Assembly: GCA_963835135.1 (NCBI GenBank)
Contig: CAWIEF010000003.1
Span: 620,001 to 684,000 of the forward strand
DNA length: 64,000 bases
Reading direction: 5' to 3'
Source: JAVVHH01 sp963835135
GTDB lineage: Bacteria; Pseudomonadota; Alphaproteobacteria; Acetobacterales; Acetobacteraceae
The translations under genes and the position numbers were made by a program. Under the pieces are notes generated by a model, which did not search any database, was not told the DNA's origin, and saw only the letters and a list, made by a program, of their open reading frames with translations. Positions 52,727-61,211 of the stretch are shown here, piece after piece. Within the stretch, counting starts at the first letter, position 1; every line of letters starts with the position of its first letter.

Positions 52727-54115
52727 TTACCGTGTGCCCCACGCGATCCGGCGCACCTTCGCCGGCATAGTCGGCTCAAGTACCATTGAAAATGCGCGGC
52801 TTAACGCATCGACCTGATCGTCTTTCGCGCCACCCGGGAAATCCTGCAGCTCTTCCAGGAAGTCGCGGTTCCACGCACCCCGCAGCAATGTCACCGACCC
52901 GGCATTGACCTGACTGGCCACCGGCATTGCCCGCGTCTCTTTCGACCCGCTCTCGCGGCTGCTCACCACCCGGAAGCCCGCCAGACCTTTCGTCAGATAC
53001 AAGACCTGCGCTCGGCCCGCCTGTCCCGGATCTTGCGGCAGCCCAATCGTAACCGAGATGCCGTCACGCTCCGCCGTTTCCCGAATGACTTGAACAACCA
53101 TCTCAGGACCGCCCTGGAACCTCCTGACATCGTTAATCTGAAAGCTTCCGCCTTCCGTGCGCGTCAGCAGCACCCCGGCCGTGTAGTCTCCGTCCTGCGT
53201 CGCCGCCAGGTCCCAAGCCCGCACCTGCGTGCCAGTCGCTTCTTCCATCACGATCGGCAACTGCGCCGTCTTGAACAGCCGCCCACCCGAGGATCGCGGT
53301 GACTGCTGGAACAGAGCCTCGAACGTCCGCTCCCCCAGCACCGCGCGCTTCCGCCGCAACGCCGCCGCGTCCTCCCACTCCGGCCACAGCGGCGCCCCGA
53401 CCGGCCGCCCCAGCAAATCGTCCGCCTCGGCCAGCGCAGGCAATCGGACCACGCGCCACGCCTCCGCCGATTGCAGCAGCCGTCCCCCCAGATCGTCCGG
53501 ATGCCACCGCGTCATCACCAGCACGACCCGGCCCCCCGGCTTCAGTCGCGTCACCAGGTCCGAGCGGAACCAGTCCCACAAATGATCTCGCGCCGTCCCG
53601 CTATCCGCCTCCGCCTGACTCTTCACCGGATCGTCGATCAGCAGCAGGTCCGCCCGCCGCCCCGTCACCGGGCCGCGCACGCCCGTCGCGAAGTAACTCC
53701 CGCCCCCGATCACCCCGAACCGCCCCGCCGCCCGGTTGTTCGGATCCAAATAGAGGTTCAGGTGCGATTGATGCTCCTGAATCAGCGTCCTGACACCCCG
53801 GCCGAACGACCGCGCCAAACTCGCCGTGTGGCTCGCCGCGATCACATGCGCCCACGGCCGCTTTGCCATGAACCATGGCGGGAAGATGAGGCTCGCGTAC
53901 GTCGACTTCGCTGACCCCGGCGGTAGCAGCAGCATCAGCCGGTCCCACCGCCCCGCCGCCAAACCCTCCAACTCGCGGATCAGCAACCGATGGTGCTGCG
54001 CCGGCGCATGCCCCTGCGGCGAAAGCGCCCGCAGCGCCCACTCGTCCAAGCTACCCCGGACTGCGTCCCTCGCGTCCCACTCCGACACTACGTCCGATGC
54101 GGTCCAGTTCTTCAT
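52727..54115 (-). CDS. Terminase large subunit
   Basis: 462 residues. ATPase domain with Walker A LLLPPGSAKSTYAS and Walker B ADLLLIDDPVKSQAE, an adjacent motif VVLVMTRWHPDDLGG; C-terminal RNase H-like nuclease AWDLAATQDGDYTAGVLL and the acidic DDQVDALSRAF. Cuts and packages DNA into the head. Overlaps the small-subunit gene by 65 bp. Full-length and all key motifs present, so packaging capacity appears intact by sequence. Confidence 0.93.
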   Translation of the reverse strand: MKNWTASDVVSEWDARDAVRGSLDEWALRALSPQGHAPAQHHRLLIRELEGLAAGRWDRLMLLLPPGSAKSTYASLIFPPWFMAKRPWAHVIAASHTASLARSFGRGVRTLIQEHQSHLNLYLDPNNRAAGRFGVIGGGSYFATGVRGPVTGRRADLLLIDDPVKSQAEADSGTARDHLWDWFRSDLVTRLKPGGRVVLVMTRWHPDDLGGRLLQSAEAWRVVRLPALAEADDLLGRPVGAPLWPEWEDAAALRRKRAVLGERTFEALFQQSPRSSGGRLFKTAQLPIVMEEATGTQVRAWDLAATQDGDYTAGVLLTRTEGGSFQINDVRRFQGGPEMVVQVIRETAERDGISVTIGLPQDPGQAGRAQVLYLTKGLAGFRVVSSRESGSKETRAMPVASQVNAGSVTLLRGAWNRDFLEELQDFPGGAKDDQVDALSRAFSMVLEPTMPAKVRRIAWGTR

Positions 54116-54407
54116 CCGAAACTCCAGACAAATCGAAGATCGGGCGCGCCGCCGGCACTTTCGGATGCATGTACGGCGCAGCGACCTTCGCCAGCGCCAC
54201 CGCGCCGTCCAAGTCGTCGGCCTCCCACTTCCTCCGCATGACCGACAGCAAGATGTGTAAGGGAGTGATCTCGCCCACTATCGCCTCCTGAATACTGGCG
54301 TCGTCGCGGTCGAAAGCCTCGAGACCAGCGGAAAACCAGGATCGCTGCCGCCTGCTTAGCTCTCCCACGTTGCCCTGGTTACTCTCTTTGGCTGGGATGA
54401 AAGTCAA
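54051..54407 (-). CDS. Probable small terminase subunit/DNA-packaging protein
   Basis: 118 residues. The middle EAIVGEITPLHILLSVMRRK followed by LAKVAAPYMHPKVPAARP is a short helical motif common in phage proteins encoded just before TerL. No clear HTH is seen. The start is a TTG with AGGAAAA upstream; a GTG 33 bp downstream is possible. First gene of the cluster, overlapping TerL by 65 bp. Confidence 0.55.
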   Translation of the reverse strand: MTFIPAKESNQGNVGELSRRQRSWFSAGLEAFDRDDASIQEAIVGEITPLHILLSVMRRKWEADDLDGAVALAKVAAPYMHPKVPAARPIFDLSGVSDEELDRIGRSVGVGREGRSPG

Positions 54408-54528
54408 GGCAAGTTTTCCTATCTCACGCCCATCACGCTATCGTTTGACCACCCGCGCGCCTTAAATTCGCCCCGAACCACACCCATCTTCCGCATGAGG
54501 CATCGATCCTCTTTCGCCAGGGTGTGTC

Positions 54529-54870
54529 ATGACACGCAAACTTCTCGCTTTATCCCTCGTCGCTTCCACCTTCGCTCTGGCGGTCGCCACGCCAACCGCC
54601 CCGGCACACGCCGACTGGCATGGCGGCTACGGTTATCACGGCGGCTACGGATACCGGGGCGGCTACGGCTATCGCGGCTATTACCCCGGCGCAGTTGTCG
54701 GCGGCGCCATCCTCGGCCTCGGGGTCGGCACGCTACTCGCCGCGCCATACGTCGCTCGCCCGCCCGTCGTCTACGCGCCGCCTCCGCCCGTGTATTACGC
54801 GCCGCCATATGGCTATGCGCCGTATCGCTACGGCTACGTCCCCCCGCCGGCCTACTACCCGCCCTACTGA
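54529..54870 (+). CDS. Exported Gly/Tyr-rich protein
   Basis: 113 residues. Signal peptide (LLALSLVASTFALAVATPTA, cleavage after AHA) followed by YHGGYGYRGGYGYRGYY repeats, a short hydrophobic glycine-zipper-like segment (VVGGAILGLGVGTLLAA) and a Pro/Tyr-rich tail. Function unknown; such small periplasmic proteins are common in Rhodospirillales. It is divergent from the terminase genes, so the 121-bp gap must carry its promoter. Confidence 0.65.
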   Translation: MTRKLLALSLVASTFALAVATPTAPAHADWHGGYGYHGGYGYRGGYGYRGYYPGAVVGGAILGLGVGTLLAAPYVARPPVVYAPPPPVYYAPPYGYAPYRYGYVPPPAYYPPY

Positions 54871-54884
54871 GCCGTCCCGGCGTC

Positions 54885-55244
54885 ATGCGCGGCTATGCGC
54901 TCGCCTCGTCGCTGTGCCTCTGCATGGCGACGGGCGGGTGCAGCATCGCATACCGCCCGAAGGCTCAGTATTCCGGGCCGCTCACCTCGGCGTCCCCGGC
55001 CTGTCCTAACATCCGCGGCACCCTCGTCATCCAGCGCGACGATGTCGTGTTCACCCCCGGCGAAGGGACCTGGACGCTCGAGGGCAAGGCCGTCGGACCC
55101 ACCGTCCAAGCCAGCCGAAGCCGACCGAGCTTCGACCATAAGACCTTCGCGACCCAGTTGCAGGCCACGGTGACCGACACCAAGGCCATCGGCACCTACA
55201 CCACCCCGGACTGCACCTACGCCGTCGATCTCACCCGCTTCTGA
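54885..55244 (+). CDS. Small putative lipoprotein
   Basis: 119 residues with signal LASSLCLCMATGGC (lipobox-like GGC), then NIRGTLVIQRDDVVFTPGEG, TWTLEGKAVGPTVQASRSRP and YTTPDCTYAVDLTRF, a small beta-rich domain. The 14-bp gap from the upstream Gly/Tyr-rich gene suggests cotranscription. Ends directly against the stop of the converging glycosyltransferase gene. Function not known. Confidence 0.6.
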   Translation: MRGYALASSLCLCMATGGCSIAYRPKAQYSGPLTSASPACPNIRGTLVIQRDDVVFTPGEGTWTLEGKAVGPTVQASRSRPSFDHKTFATQLQATVTDTKAIGTYTTPDCTYAVDLTRF

Positions 55245-56087
55245 TCAGATCGCCTGCAGGAAGGGCCGCGGCAGCGCCCACAGCTCGTTCCCCGCAATTC
55301 CCATCCAGCCGTCCCCCCGCGCCCGCGCGTCCAACATCGCGCGGACCCAGACCGCCATTGGCCCGGCCTCCGTATCGAACGGCACCGTCGCCCGCGGCAA
55401 CTGCGCGATCGCACCGACCATCTGCTCGAACTCCCCGTCCGACACGCGCTGGTGCGGGTTGGTCTCGGGCGTCGCGAAACGCTGCCCGCGCGTCCGCCCC
55501 AGCCGCCGCAGGCCCAACTCCACATCCGCAAACCGCAGGTGCAGCAGGAACAGCCCGCCCGTCTGCACCGACGCATCGCACCAGTGGAAACCCGGCGCCC
55601 ACCGCACCGCTCGCCGCACGAACACCGGCTTGCACATCGCCGCGCTGAACCGCACCCACCGCCGCTGCCCCCCGATCGGCCGCTCCGGCTCGAACGGACC
55701 CTCCTCCCCCACCAGATGCTGCACGTCCAGCCCGACCGCCGTGATCACCTCGCCCGCAACGCCCCGCGCCGCCGCATACGCCCGCAGGTCTCGATACCGG
55801 CGCGGGTCCGCCAGCACCAACTCGTCCACGTCCGCATGCACCACCGCGTCATACCGCCCCAGCAGGTCCGCCGCCCGCGCACTCATGCGCGCCGCCCGCT
55901 CCTCCTCGTCCAGCGCCGACCGCGCCAGCCGCTCGACGTTGACCTCGAGCCCGTCCGCACTCCCGTCCTCCGAGCCGTGGTCCACCAGGTAGCAGTGCTC
56001 GGCCCCCACCTGGCCGCCGTAGTGTCGCGCCCAGATCCGCGCCCAGACCGGCTCGTTGTAGGACATCGTCAAGGCCGCCACCCGCAT
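55245..56087 (-). CDS. Glycosyltransferase family 2-like protein
   Basis: 280 residues. Starts MRVAALTMSYNEPVWARIWA, HCYLVDHGSEDGSADGLEV, and has DAVVHADVDELVLADPRRY (DxD-like), typical of the GT2/GT92-like nucleotide-sugar transferases that lack membrane helices. The end PFDTEAGPMAVWVRAML is less conserved. A GTG five codons upstream is possible. Acts on an unknown acceptor; neighbours give no clue. Confidence 0.68.
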   Translation of the reverse strand: MRVAALTMSYNEPVWARIWARHYGGQVGAEHCYLVDHGSEDGSADGLEVNVERLARSALDEEERAARMSARAADLLGRYDAVVHADVDELVLADPRRYRDLRAYAAARGVAGEVITAVGLDVQHLVGEEGPFEPERPIGGQRRWVRFSAAMCKPVFVRRAVRWAPGFHWCDASVQTGGLFLLHLRFADVELGLRRLGRTRGQRFATPETNPHQRVSDGEFEQMVGAIAQLPRATVPFDTEAGPMAVWVRAMLDARARGDGWMGIAGNELWALPRPFLQAI

Positions 56088-56180
56088 GCCGCCAAATTCC
56101 ACGCCACCGCCCCATCAGGCAAGCGAGAGGCTTCGCGCGCCGCCCCATCTCGGCTAATCACACCCCATCAGGAGATCACG

Positions 56181-56312
56181 ATGGCACACCCCAGCGATAA
56201 CGCCTTGCGCAAGGTCCTCGGCCCCACCCTCCAGGTCGGCGCACTCCGCGCGGTCCTCATCCTCGCCGCCTTCGCCTTCCTCGGCGCCTGCATCGCTTGG
56301 CTCGCGCACTGA
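56181..56312 (+). CDS. Very small membrane protein
   Basis: 43 residues: MAHPSDNALRKVLGPTLQVG then ALRAVLILAAFAFLGACIAW, one transmembrane helix. An AGGAGA SD sits before the ATG. No known family. Lies 63 bp upstream of pgsA, possibly in the same transcript. Confidence 0.45.
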   Translation: MAHPSDNALRKVLGPTLQVGALRAVLILAAFAFLGACIAWLAH

Positions 56313-56375
56313 ACCACCCCACCTGACGACAACCGCCCCGCCGCAAACTCGCGCAACGTTGCCGGAGGCTCGCGA

Positions 56376-56969
56376 ATGTTGACCGACCTCCCCAACCTAC
56401 TCACCCTCTCGCGCATCGCGGCCATACCCATCATCGCCGTCATGACCGCGCTGCACACGCCAGCCGGCGACCTCATGGCCTGCATCGTGTTCGCCGCCGC
56501 CGGCATCACCGACTACCTCGATGGCCGCCTCGCCCGCGACCGCAGTCAGACCAGCGACGTCGGCCGCATGCTCGACCCGATCGCCGACAAGCTCCTCGTC
56601 GGCGCCGCCCTCATGCTCCTCGCCGGCCAAGGACGCCTGACCAGTTGGGGCCTCTACCCCGCCATCGTCATCCTGCTCCGCGAAATCCTCGTCAGCGGCC
56701 TACGCGAATACCTCGCCGGCCTGCGCGTCGGCCTGCCCGTCACCGCCCTCGCCAAATGGAAGACCGGCTTTCAGATGGGCGCGCTCGGAGCGTTGCTCGC
56801 AGGCAACGATACCGCCGTGCTCATCCATCTCTCCTTCCTGCCCGTCGTCCGCATCGGCGAGGCCATGCTCTGCGTCGCCGCCGTCCTCACGCTCCTCACC
56901 GGTTGGGACTACCTCAAGGCTGGCCTCCGCCACGCCACCACGCCCACCGGAGCCTTCCCGCGTCGGTAA
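56376..56969 (+). CDS. pgsA: CDP-diacylglycerol--glycerol-3-phosphate 3-phosphatidyltransferase
   Basis: 197 residues, six helices. N-terminal LTDLPNLLTLSRIAAIPIIA and the CDP-alcohol phosphotransferase motif ITDYLDGRLARDRSQTSDVG, RMLDPIADKLLVGAALM (DG-AR-G-D-D). Makes phosphatidylglycerol phosphate in the inner membrane. SD GGAGG precedes the ATG. Followed by a lipoprotein and moaD, moaE. Confidence 0.93.
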   Translation: MLTDLPNLLTLSRIAAIPIIAVMTALHTPAGDLMACIVFAAAGITDYLDGRLARDRSQTSDVGRMLDPIADKLLVGAALMLLAGQGRLTSWGLYPAIVILLREILVSGLREYLAGLRVGLPVTALAKWKTGFQMGALGALLAGNDTAVLIHLSFLPVVRIGEAMLCVAAVLTLLTGWDYLKAGLRHATTPTGAFPRR

Positions 56970-57068
56970 TCGACAAATCTCCGCGATTGGGCCATGTGCA
57001 TGGTACATGCAGTCCCTTCGACCAAAGACCCGAAAATCTTCGGTTGCCACTCAGGAGCACACGTTCGA

Positions 57069-57680
57069 ATGCGGCGTTTGACCCCGCTATTGCTCATGGT
57101 CGGCCTCTCCGGCTGCACCGGTTTCGGCGAGTTCGTCGACCACACCTTCACCAACGCCGGGCGGAACCCTAACCTGCCTATGGCCGACAGCGAAAACGTC
57201 CGCCGCGTCCGCGGCCTCGACCCTGCAATCCAGACCCTCGAAGTCGAACCCGGCAACGTCTGGCCGAAATTCGACACCCGCGAACCAACGCTCGAGGACA
57301 TCGCTAACAACCCGGCCCGTGAAGACGCCCGCGGCTTCACCCCGACCGTCACCCCCGGCGCACGCCCAGGTCTCCCGAATCATCGCCAGCCAGTGCCAGC
57401 CCGCGGCAGCTCGACCCCGCCCGGCGCCGTCCAGCCCGACACGCCCCCCAACCAAAGCCCAACCGCCCCGCCCCCGCCGCCGACCGCCAACGCCCCGCCG
57501 CTTTCCGGCGGAGTCGTCAACACGCCCCAGGGCCCCGCGGTCGACACCGGCGGCACCACCGGATACCGCCAGCTCAACACCCCGACCGGACCCGGTGCCA
57601 TCATCGTTCCGAACGGCAACGGCACCAGCACCGTCATCAATCCGAACGGCAGCGTCCAAACCATTCCGACCCCGCGCTGA
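57069..57680 (+). CDS. Pro-rich putative lipoprotein
   Basis: 203 residues with signal RRLTPLLLMVGLSGC (lipobox LSGC). Mature part has a conserved-looking N-terminal third (NPNLPMADSENVRRVRGLDP, FDTREPTLEDIANNP), a Pro-rich central linker, and a Gly/Asn/Pro-rich end (IIVPNGNGTSTVINPNGSVQ). SD AGGAG lies about 11 bases before. The stop overlaps the moaD start (TGATG), so it is cotranscribed with moaD-moaE. Function unknown. Confidence 0.7.
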   Translation: MRRLTPLLLMVGLSGCTGFGEFVDHTFTNAGRNPNLPMADSENVRRVRGLDPAIQTLEVEPGNVWPKFDTREPTLEDIANNPAREDARGFTPTVTPGARPGLPNHRQPVPARGSSTPPGAVQPDTPPNQSPTAPPPPPTANAPPLSGGVVNTPQGPAVDTGGTTGYRQLNTPTGPGAIIVPNGNGTSTVINPNGSVQTIPTPR

Positions 57681-57934
57681 TGCTCAAGATCCTCTACTTC
57701 GCCGCACTCCGCGAACGGATGGGCAGCAACGAGGAGGATGTCGCAACTCCCGCCGGCATCACCACCGTTGCAGACCTCATCGCCCATCTCCGCGACCGTA
57801 ACCCGGCCGGCGCCGCCGCCTTCGCTCAACCCGGCCTCGTCCGCGCCGCCGTCAACCAGGAGTTCGCTCACCTCCAAAGCACCATCCGCGACGGAGACGA
57901 GATCGCCTTCTTCCCACCCGTGACCGGCGGCTGA
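57680..57934 (+). CDS. moaD: Molybdopterin synthase small subunit MoaD
   Basis: 84 residues, ubiquitin-like; ends in EIAFFPPVTGG, whose C-terminal GG is thiocarboxylated and delivers sulfur to precursor Z. N-terminal KILYFAALRERMGSNEEDV is typical. It overlaps the preceding lipoprotein gene and moaE (TGATG), so the pair is translated together. Confidence 0.93.
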   Translation: MLKILYFAALRERMGSNEEDVATPAGITTVADLIAHLRDRNPAGAAAFAQPGLVRAAVNQEFAHLQSTIRDGDEIAFFPPVTGG

Positions 57935-58395
57935 TGGCCACCATCCGCGTCCAGCCCGGCCCCTTCGACGTCAGCCACGAGATCGCCGCCCTCACCGCCG
58001 GCCGCACCGACATCGGCGGCCTCGGCTGCTTCATCGGCCTCGTCCGCGGCACCGCCGACCAGGATCGCCTCGCCGCCCTCACCCTCGAACACTACCCCGC
58101 CATGACCGAGCGCAGCCTCGCCGCCATCGCCGCCACCGCCGAAGCCCGCTGGCAGCTCCTCGGCTGCACCCTCATCCACCGCATCGGCCGCCTCGCCCCC
58201 GGCGAACCCATCGTGCTCGTCCTCGCCGCCGCCGCCCACCGCGAACCCGCGCTGGCCGCCACCGCCTTCCTCATCGATTGGCTCAAGACCAAAGCCCCGT
58301 TCTGGAAATCCGAGGAGAGCACCGACGGCACCGCCCGCTGGGTCGAGGCCCGCGCCGACGACGACACCGCCGCGTCGCGATGGGACCACGCCTGA
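57934..58395 (+). CDS. moaE: Molybdopterin synthase catalytic subunit MoaE
   Basis: 153 residues. GLGCFIGLVRGTADQDRLAA, LTLEHYPAMTERSLAAIAAT, LIHRIGRLAPGEPIVLVLAA and WLKTKAPFWKSEE are the standard MoaE blocks; KTKAPFWK contains the catalytic lysine. Converts precursor Z to molybdopterin in complex with MoaD. Its end overlaps the next gene by 16 bp. Confidence 0.95.
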   Translation: MATIRVQPGPFDVSHEIAALTAGRTDIGGLGCFIGLVRGTADQDRLAALTLEHYPAMTERSLAAIAATAEARWQLLGCTLIHRIGRLAPGEPIVLVLAAAAHREPALAATAFLIDWLKTKAPFWKSEESTDGTARWVEARADDDTAASRWDHA

Positions 58396-59672
58396 TCGGA
58401 CCCGCGCTCGCGATCCTCGCCGGCGCAGCCTTTGTCGCCTGGCCCCTCGCAATCAACGGCTACCCGATCCTCTTCAGCGACACCGGCGCCCTCCTCGACA
58501 TGGGCTTCCTTCCCTCCATGGGATGGGACAAGCCCTTCGTCTACGGCCCTCTCGCCGCCGTCGTCAGCCTCCACGTCTCGCTCGTCTTCGTCGCGGCCGC
58601 GCAAGCCACGCTGCTCTCATACATGCTCTGGGCCACCCAATCCGCCTTCGCCCCGCCTCGCCCCTGGCCCCACCTCGCGCTATGCCTGGTCTTGGCCGTC
58701 CTCTCGAGCGCACCCTGGTTCGCCGTTACTCTCCTGCCCGACGCCTTCACCCCCATCGTCGTCCTCGGCCTTCTCACCACCCTGGGCCGCCTCCCTCGAT
58801 CCCAGATCCTGCCCGTCACCCTCATCACCGCGGTCGCCATCGCGGCGCACCTCTCCCACCTCGTCCTCGCCGCCGGCCTCGTCGCCGCCCTCGCGCTCTG
58901 CCGGCTCCGCATGCCCTGGCGTCCGATCGTGTCCCTGTCCGCCGCCCTGCTCTTCCTTCTGGCCAGTAACGCCATCGGCCGCGGTCGCCCCGCCATCTCG
59001 CCCTACGGTTCCGTGTTCGCCCTCGCTCGCCTCGTCGCCGACGGCCCCGCCCGCGCCTACCTCGCCCGCATCTGCCCCGATCCCGCCATCGCCCTCTGCG
59101 CCTGGCGCGACCAGTTGACCGATGACAGCGACCAGTTCCTCTGGGACCCGGCCAGTCCATTCTGGTCCGACCCTCTCCCCCTGCCCGAATTCGCCGCCCA
59201 AGCCAGCCGCATCGTCGCCGGCACCATTCGCACCGAGCCCCTGCCCGTCCTCCGCGCCGCCTACCGCAACGCCGCCCGCCAGCTCGTCCGCGCCGACATC
59301 GGCGACACCCTCGTCCCCGATTACCTTGCCGATACCGTCCGCCCCCGCATCCTCCGCTTCCTCCCCCCAGCCGACCTTGCCCGCTACGACGCCGCCCGTC
59401 AGGTCACCGGCGCGCTCGCCCCCTTCGCCGAGCGCTTCCTTCCCATCCACCGCACCACCATCCTCCTGAGCCTCGTCGGCTGCGCGCTCCTTCTCCTCGC
59501 CGGCCTCGGCCGCCCCAACCGCCGCTCCGACCTCGCCGCCCTCGTCCTCCTCGCCCTCGCCGCCAACGCCTTCGCCACCGGTGCCCTCTCCACCGTGCAC
59601 GACCGCTACGAAGCCCGCCTCGTCTGGCTCCTCCTCCTCCCCGTCCTCCTCCGCTTCACCCCATCCCGCTAA
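58380..59672 (+). CDS. Polytopic membrane protein of unknown function
   Basis: 430 residues with about ten hydrophobic helices (e.g. IGPALAILAGAAFVAWPLAI, VSLHVSLVFVAAAQATLLSY, RTTILLSLVGCALLLLAGLG). A conserved-looking periplasmic segment follows helix one (NGYPILFSDTGALLDMGFLP), and another contains GPARAYLARICPDPAIALCAW. No transporter or transferase signature recognised. The start overlaps moaE, so coupling is likely, though no metabolic link is evident. Confidence 0.65.
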   Translation: MGPRLIGPALAILAGAAFVAWPLAINGYPILFSDTGALLDMGFLPSMGWDKPFVYGPLAAVVSLHVSLVFVAAAQATLLSYMLWATQSAFAPPRPWPHLALCLVLAVLSSAPWFAVTLLPDAFTPIVVLGLLTTLGRLPRSQILPVTLITAVAIAAHLSHLVLAAGLVAALALCRLRMPWRPIVSLSAALLFLLASNAIGRGRPAISPYGSVFALARLVADGPARAYLARICPDPAIALCAWRDQLTDDSDQFLWDPASPFWSDPLPLPEFAAQASRIVAGTIRTEPLPVLRAAYRNAARQLVRADIGDTLVPDYLADTVRPRILRFLPPADLARYDAARQVTGALAPFAERFLPIHRTTILLSLVGCALLLLAGLGRPNRRSDLAALVLLALAANAFATGALSTVHDRYEARLVWLLLLPVLLRFTPSR

Positions 59673-59682
59673 GTCGGCAAGC

Positions 59683-60567
59683 TCACCCCACCGGACCCCC
59701 GCCCCGCACCAACTCCGCAAACTCCCTCAACAAGACCTCCGTGATCGCCCCCGGCGTATACTCGTGCGTCCCGATCTGCCGCACCGGCGTCACCTCCGCC
59801 GCCGTCCCCGTCAGGAACACCTCGCTCGCCAGCCCCAGCTCCGCCTCCTCGATCGTCCGCTCCACCACCTTGATCTGATGCCGCTCCGCCAGGCCGATCA
59901 CCGCCCGCCGCGTGATCCCGTCCAGGAAACAATCCGGCGTCGGCGTATGCAGCGCGCCGTCCATCACGAAGAACGCGTTCGCCCCCGTCGCCTCCGCCAC
60001 CATGCCCCGCCAATCCAGCATCAGCGCATCGTCGAACCCCGCATCCTGCGCCGCGTGCTTCGACAGCGTCCCGATCATGTACAACCCGGCCGCCTTGCTC
60101 GCCGTCGGTGCCGTCTGCGGATGCGGCCGCCGCCACGCTGCCATCCCCAGCCGAACCCCCCGCATCCGATCCTCCCCAAACAGGTTCGGCCACGCCCAGC
60201 TCGCAATCGCCAGATGCACGCGCGTGCCCTCCGCCGACACGGAGAGCTGTTCCGACCCCCGCCACGCGATCGGCCTTACATACGCGTCCTCTAACCCGTT
60301 CGCCGCCACCACCGCCCGGCACGCCGCGTCGATCTCGTCCGCCGAATACGGCAAGCTGAACCCCAGTAGAGCCGCCGAACGGATCAGCCGCTCGGTATGC
60401 TCCCGCAACCGGAAGATCTCCCCCGCATACGCCCGCTCGCCCTCGAACACGCCGCTGGCATAGTGCAGCCCATGCGATAGAACATGCAGCTTGGCATCTC
60501 GCCACGGAATCAACACACCATCCATCCAAATGGACCCATCTCGATCATCGAACGGTATCAACGCCAT
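59683..60567 (-). CDS. ilvE: Branched-chain amino acid aminotransferase
   Basis: 294 residues of fold type IV PLP transaminase: SIWMDGVLIPWRDAKLHVLS, HGLHYASGVFEGERAYAG, YVRPIAWRGSEQLSVSAEG, the PLP lysine in ASKAAGLYMIGTLSKHAAQD, EATGANAFFVMDG, and FLTGTAAEVTPV. Transfers amino groups to the 2-oxo acids of Leu, Ile, Val. Divergent from the MarR gene and converging with the membrane-protein gene. Confidence 0.94.
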   Translation of the reverse strand: MALIPFDDRDGSIWMDGVLIPWRDAKLHVLSHGLHYASGVFEGERAYAGEIFRLREHTERLIRSAALLGFSLPYSADEIDAACRAVVAANGLEDAYVRPIAWRGSEQLSVSAEGTRVHLAIASWAWPNLFGEDRMRGVRLGMAAWRRPHPQTAPTASKAAGLYMIGTLSKHAAQDAGFDDALMLDWRGMVAEATGANAFFVMDGALHTPTPDCFLDGITRRAVIGLAERHQIKVVERTIEEAELGLASEVFLTGTAAEVTPVRQIGTHEYTPGAITEVLLREFAELVRGGGPVG

Positions 60568-60608
60568 CGCCCTGCCTCACGCAATAAAATTACTCTAACG
60601 ACCACCAG

Positions 60609-60636
60609 CCTATAATGATCTACCCTTTTTGGTCAA
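60609..60636 (-). promoter_or_regulatory. Candidate ilvE promoter overlapping a MarR-type half-palindrome
   Basis: On the minus strand TTGACC (60636-60631) and TATAGG (60614-60609) are spaced by 16 bp, a reasonable -35/-10 pair for ilvE. The plus strand has TATAAT at 60611-60616, overlapping it, as a -10 for the MarR gene. The imperfect palindrome TTGGTCAACAA (60629-60639) covers the ilvE -35, a plausible site for the adjacent MarR protein. Motif-based only. Confidence 0.4.
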
Positions 60637-60668
60637 CAAAACTGCCCTAACCGCGAGGAATGGGAGAC

Positions 60669-61211
60669 ATGCACGCCAATCACTCCGAACCGGGACCCAA
60701 CCCGCTCGATATCAAACCCTCCGCCGGCGCCAGTCATCTTTTCCTCCGCGAGGAACAGATGCGTCAGGCCCAGGATCTCCTCTTCTTCGCCTACCGCGAC
60801 TTCACCGCCGCCGCCGACCGCCTCCTCGACGAGCTCGGCCTCGGCCGCGCCCACCACCGCGCCATCCATTTCATCGGCCGCACCCCCGGCATGACGGTCG
60901 GCGACCTCCTCGCCATCCTCCGCATCACCAAGCAAAGCCTCGCGCGCGTCCTCACCGCCCTCGTCGACCGGAACTACGTCGCCCAGTCCCGCGGCCTCAC
61001 CGATGGCCGCCAGCGCCATCTGACCCTCACCGACGACGGCAGGGCGCTCGAACGCCTCCTCTTCGAACGTCAGCGCGAGATCCTCGCCACCGCCTACCGC
61101 GACGCCGGCGCCCCCGCCGTCGACGGCTTCCGCCGCGTCATGCGCGGCATCATGGACCCCGAGACCCGCGCCATGTTCGATCGTCCCCCCGCCGGCAAAG
61201 CCCGACGATGA
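60669..61211 (+). CDS. petP: MarR family regulator (PetP-like)
   Basis: 180 residues. Winged-helix MarR core: AAADRLLDELGLGRAHHRAI, HFIGRTPGMTVGDLLAILRI, TKQSLARVLTALVDRNYVAQ with DGRQRHLTLTDDGRAL of the wing. The stop overlaps the response-regulator start (ATGA). A MarR protein followed by an OmpR regulator is the petP-petR arrangement described in Rhodobacter for cytochrome bc1 control. ATG at 60660 gives a slightly longer version; the second ATG has the better SD distance. Confidence 0.82.
   Translation: MHANHSEPGPNPLDIKPSAGASHLFLREEQMRQAQDLLFFAYRDFTAAADRLLDELGLGRAHHRAIHFIGRTPGMTVGDLLAILRITKQSLARVLTALVDRNYVAQSRGLTDGRQRHLTLTDDGRALERLLFERQREILATAYRDAGAPAVDGFRRVMRGIMDPETRAMFDRPPAGKARR

Noticed and set aside
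53133..53914. Antisense frames within the terminase gene
   Set aside because: Gly/Ala- or Arg/Pro-rich translations without motifs; the terminase frame carries Walker and nuclease motifs.
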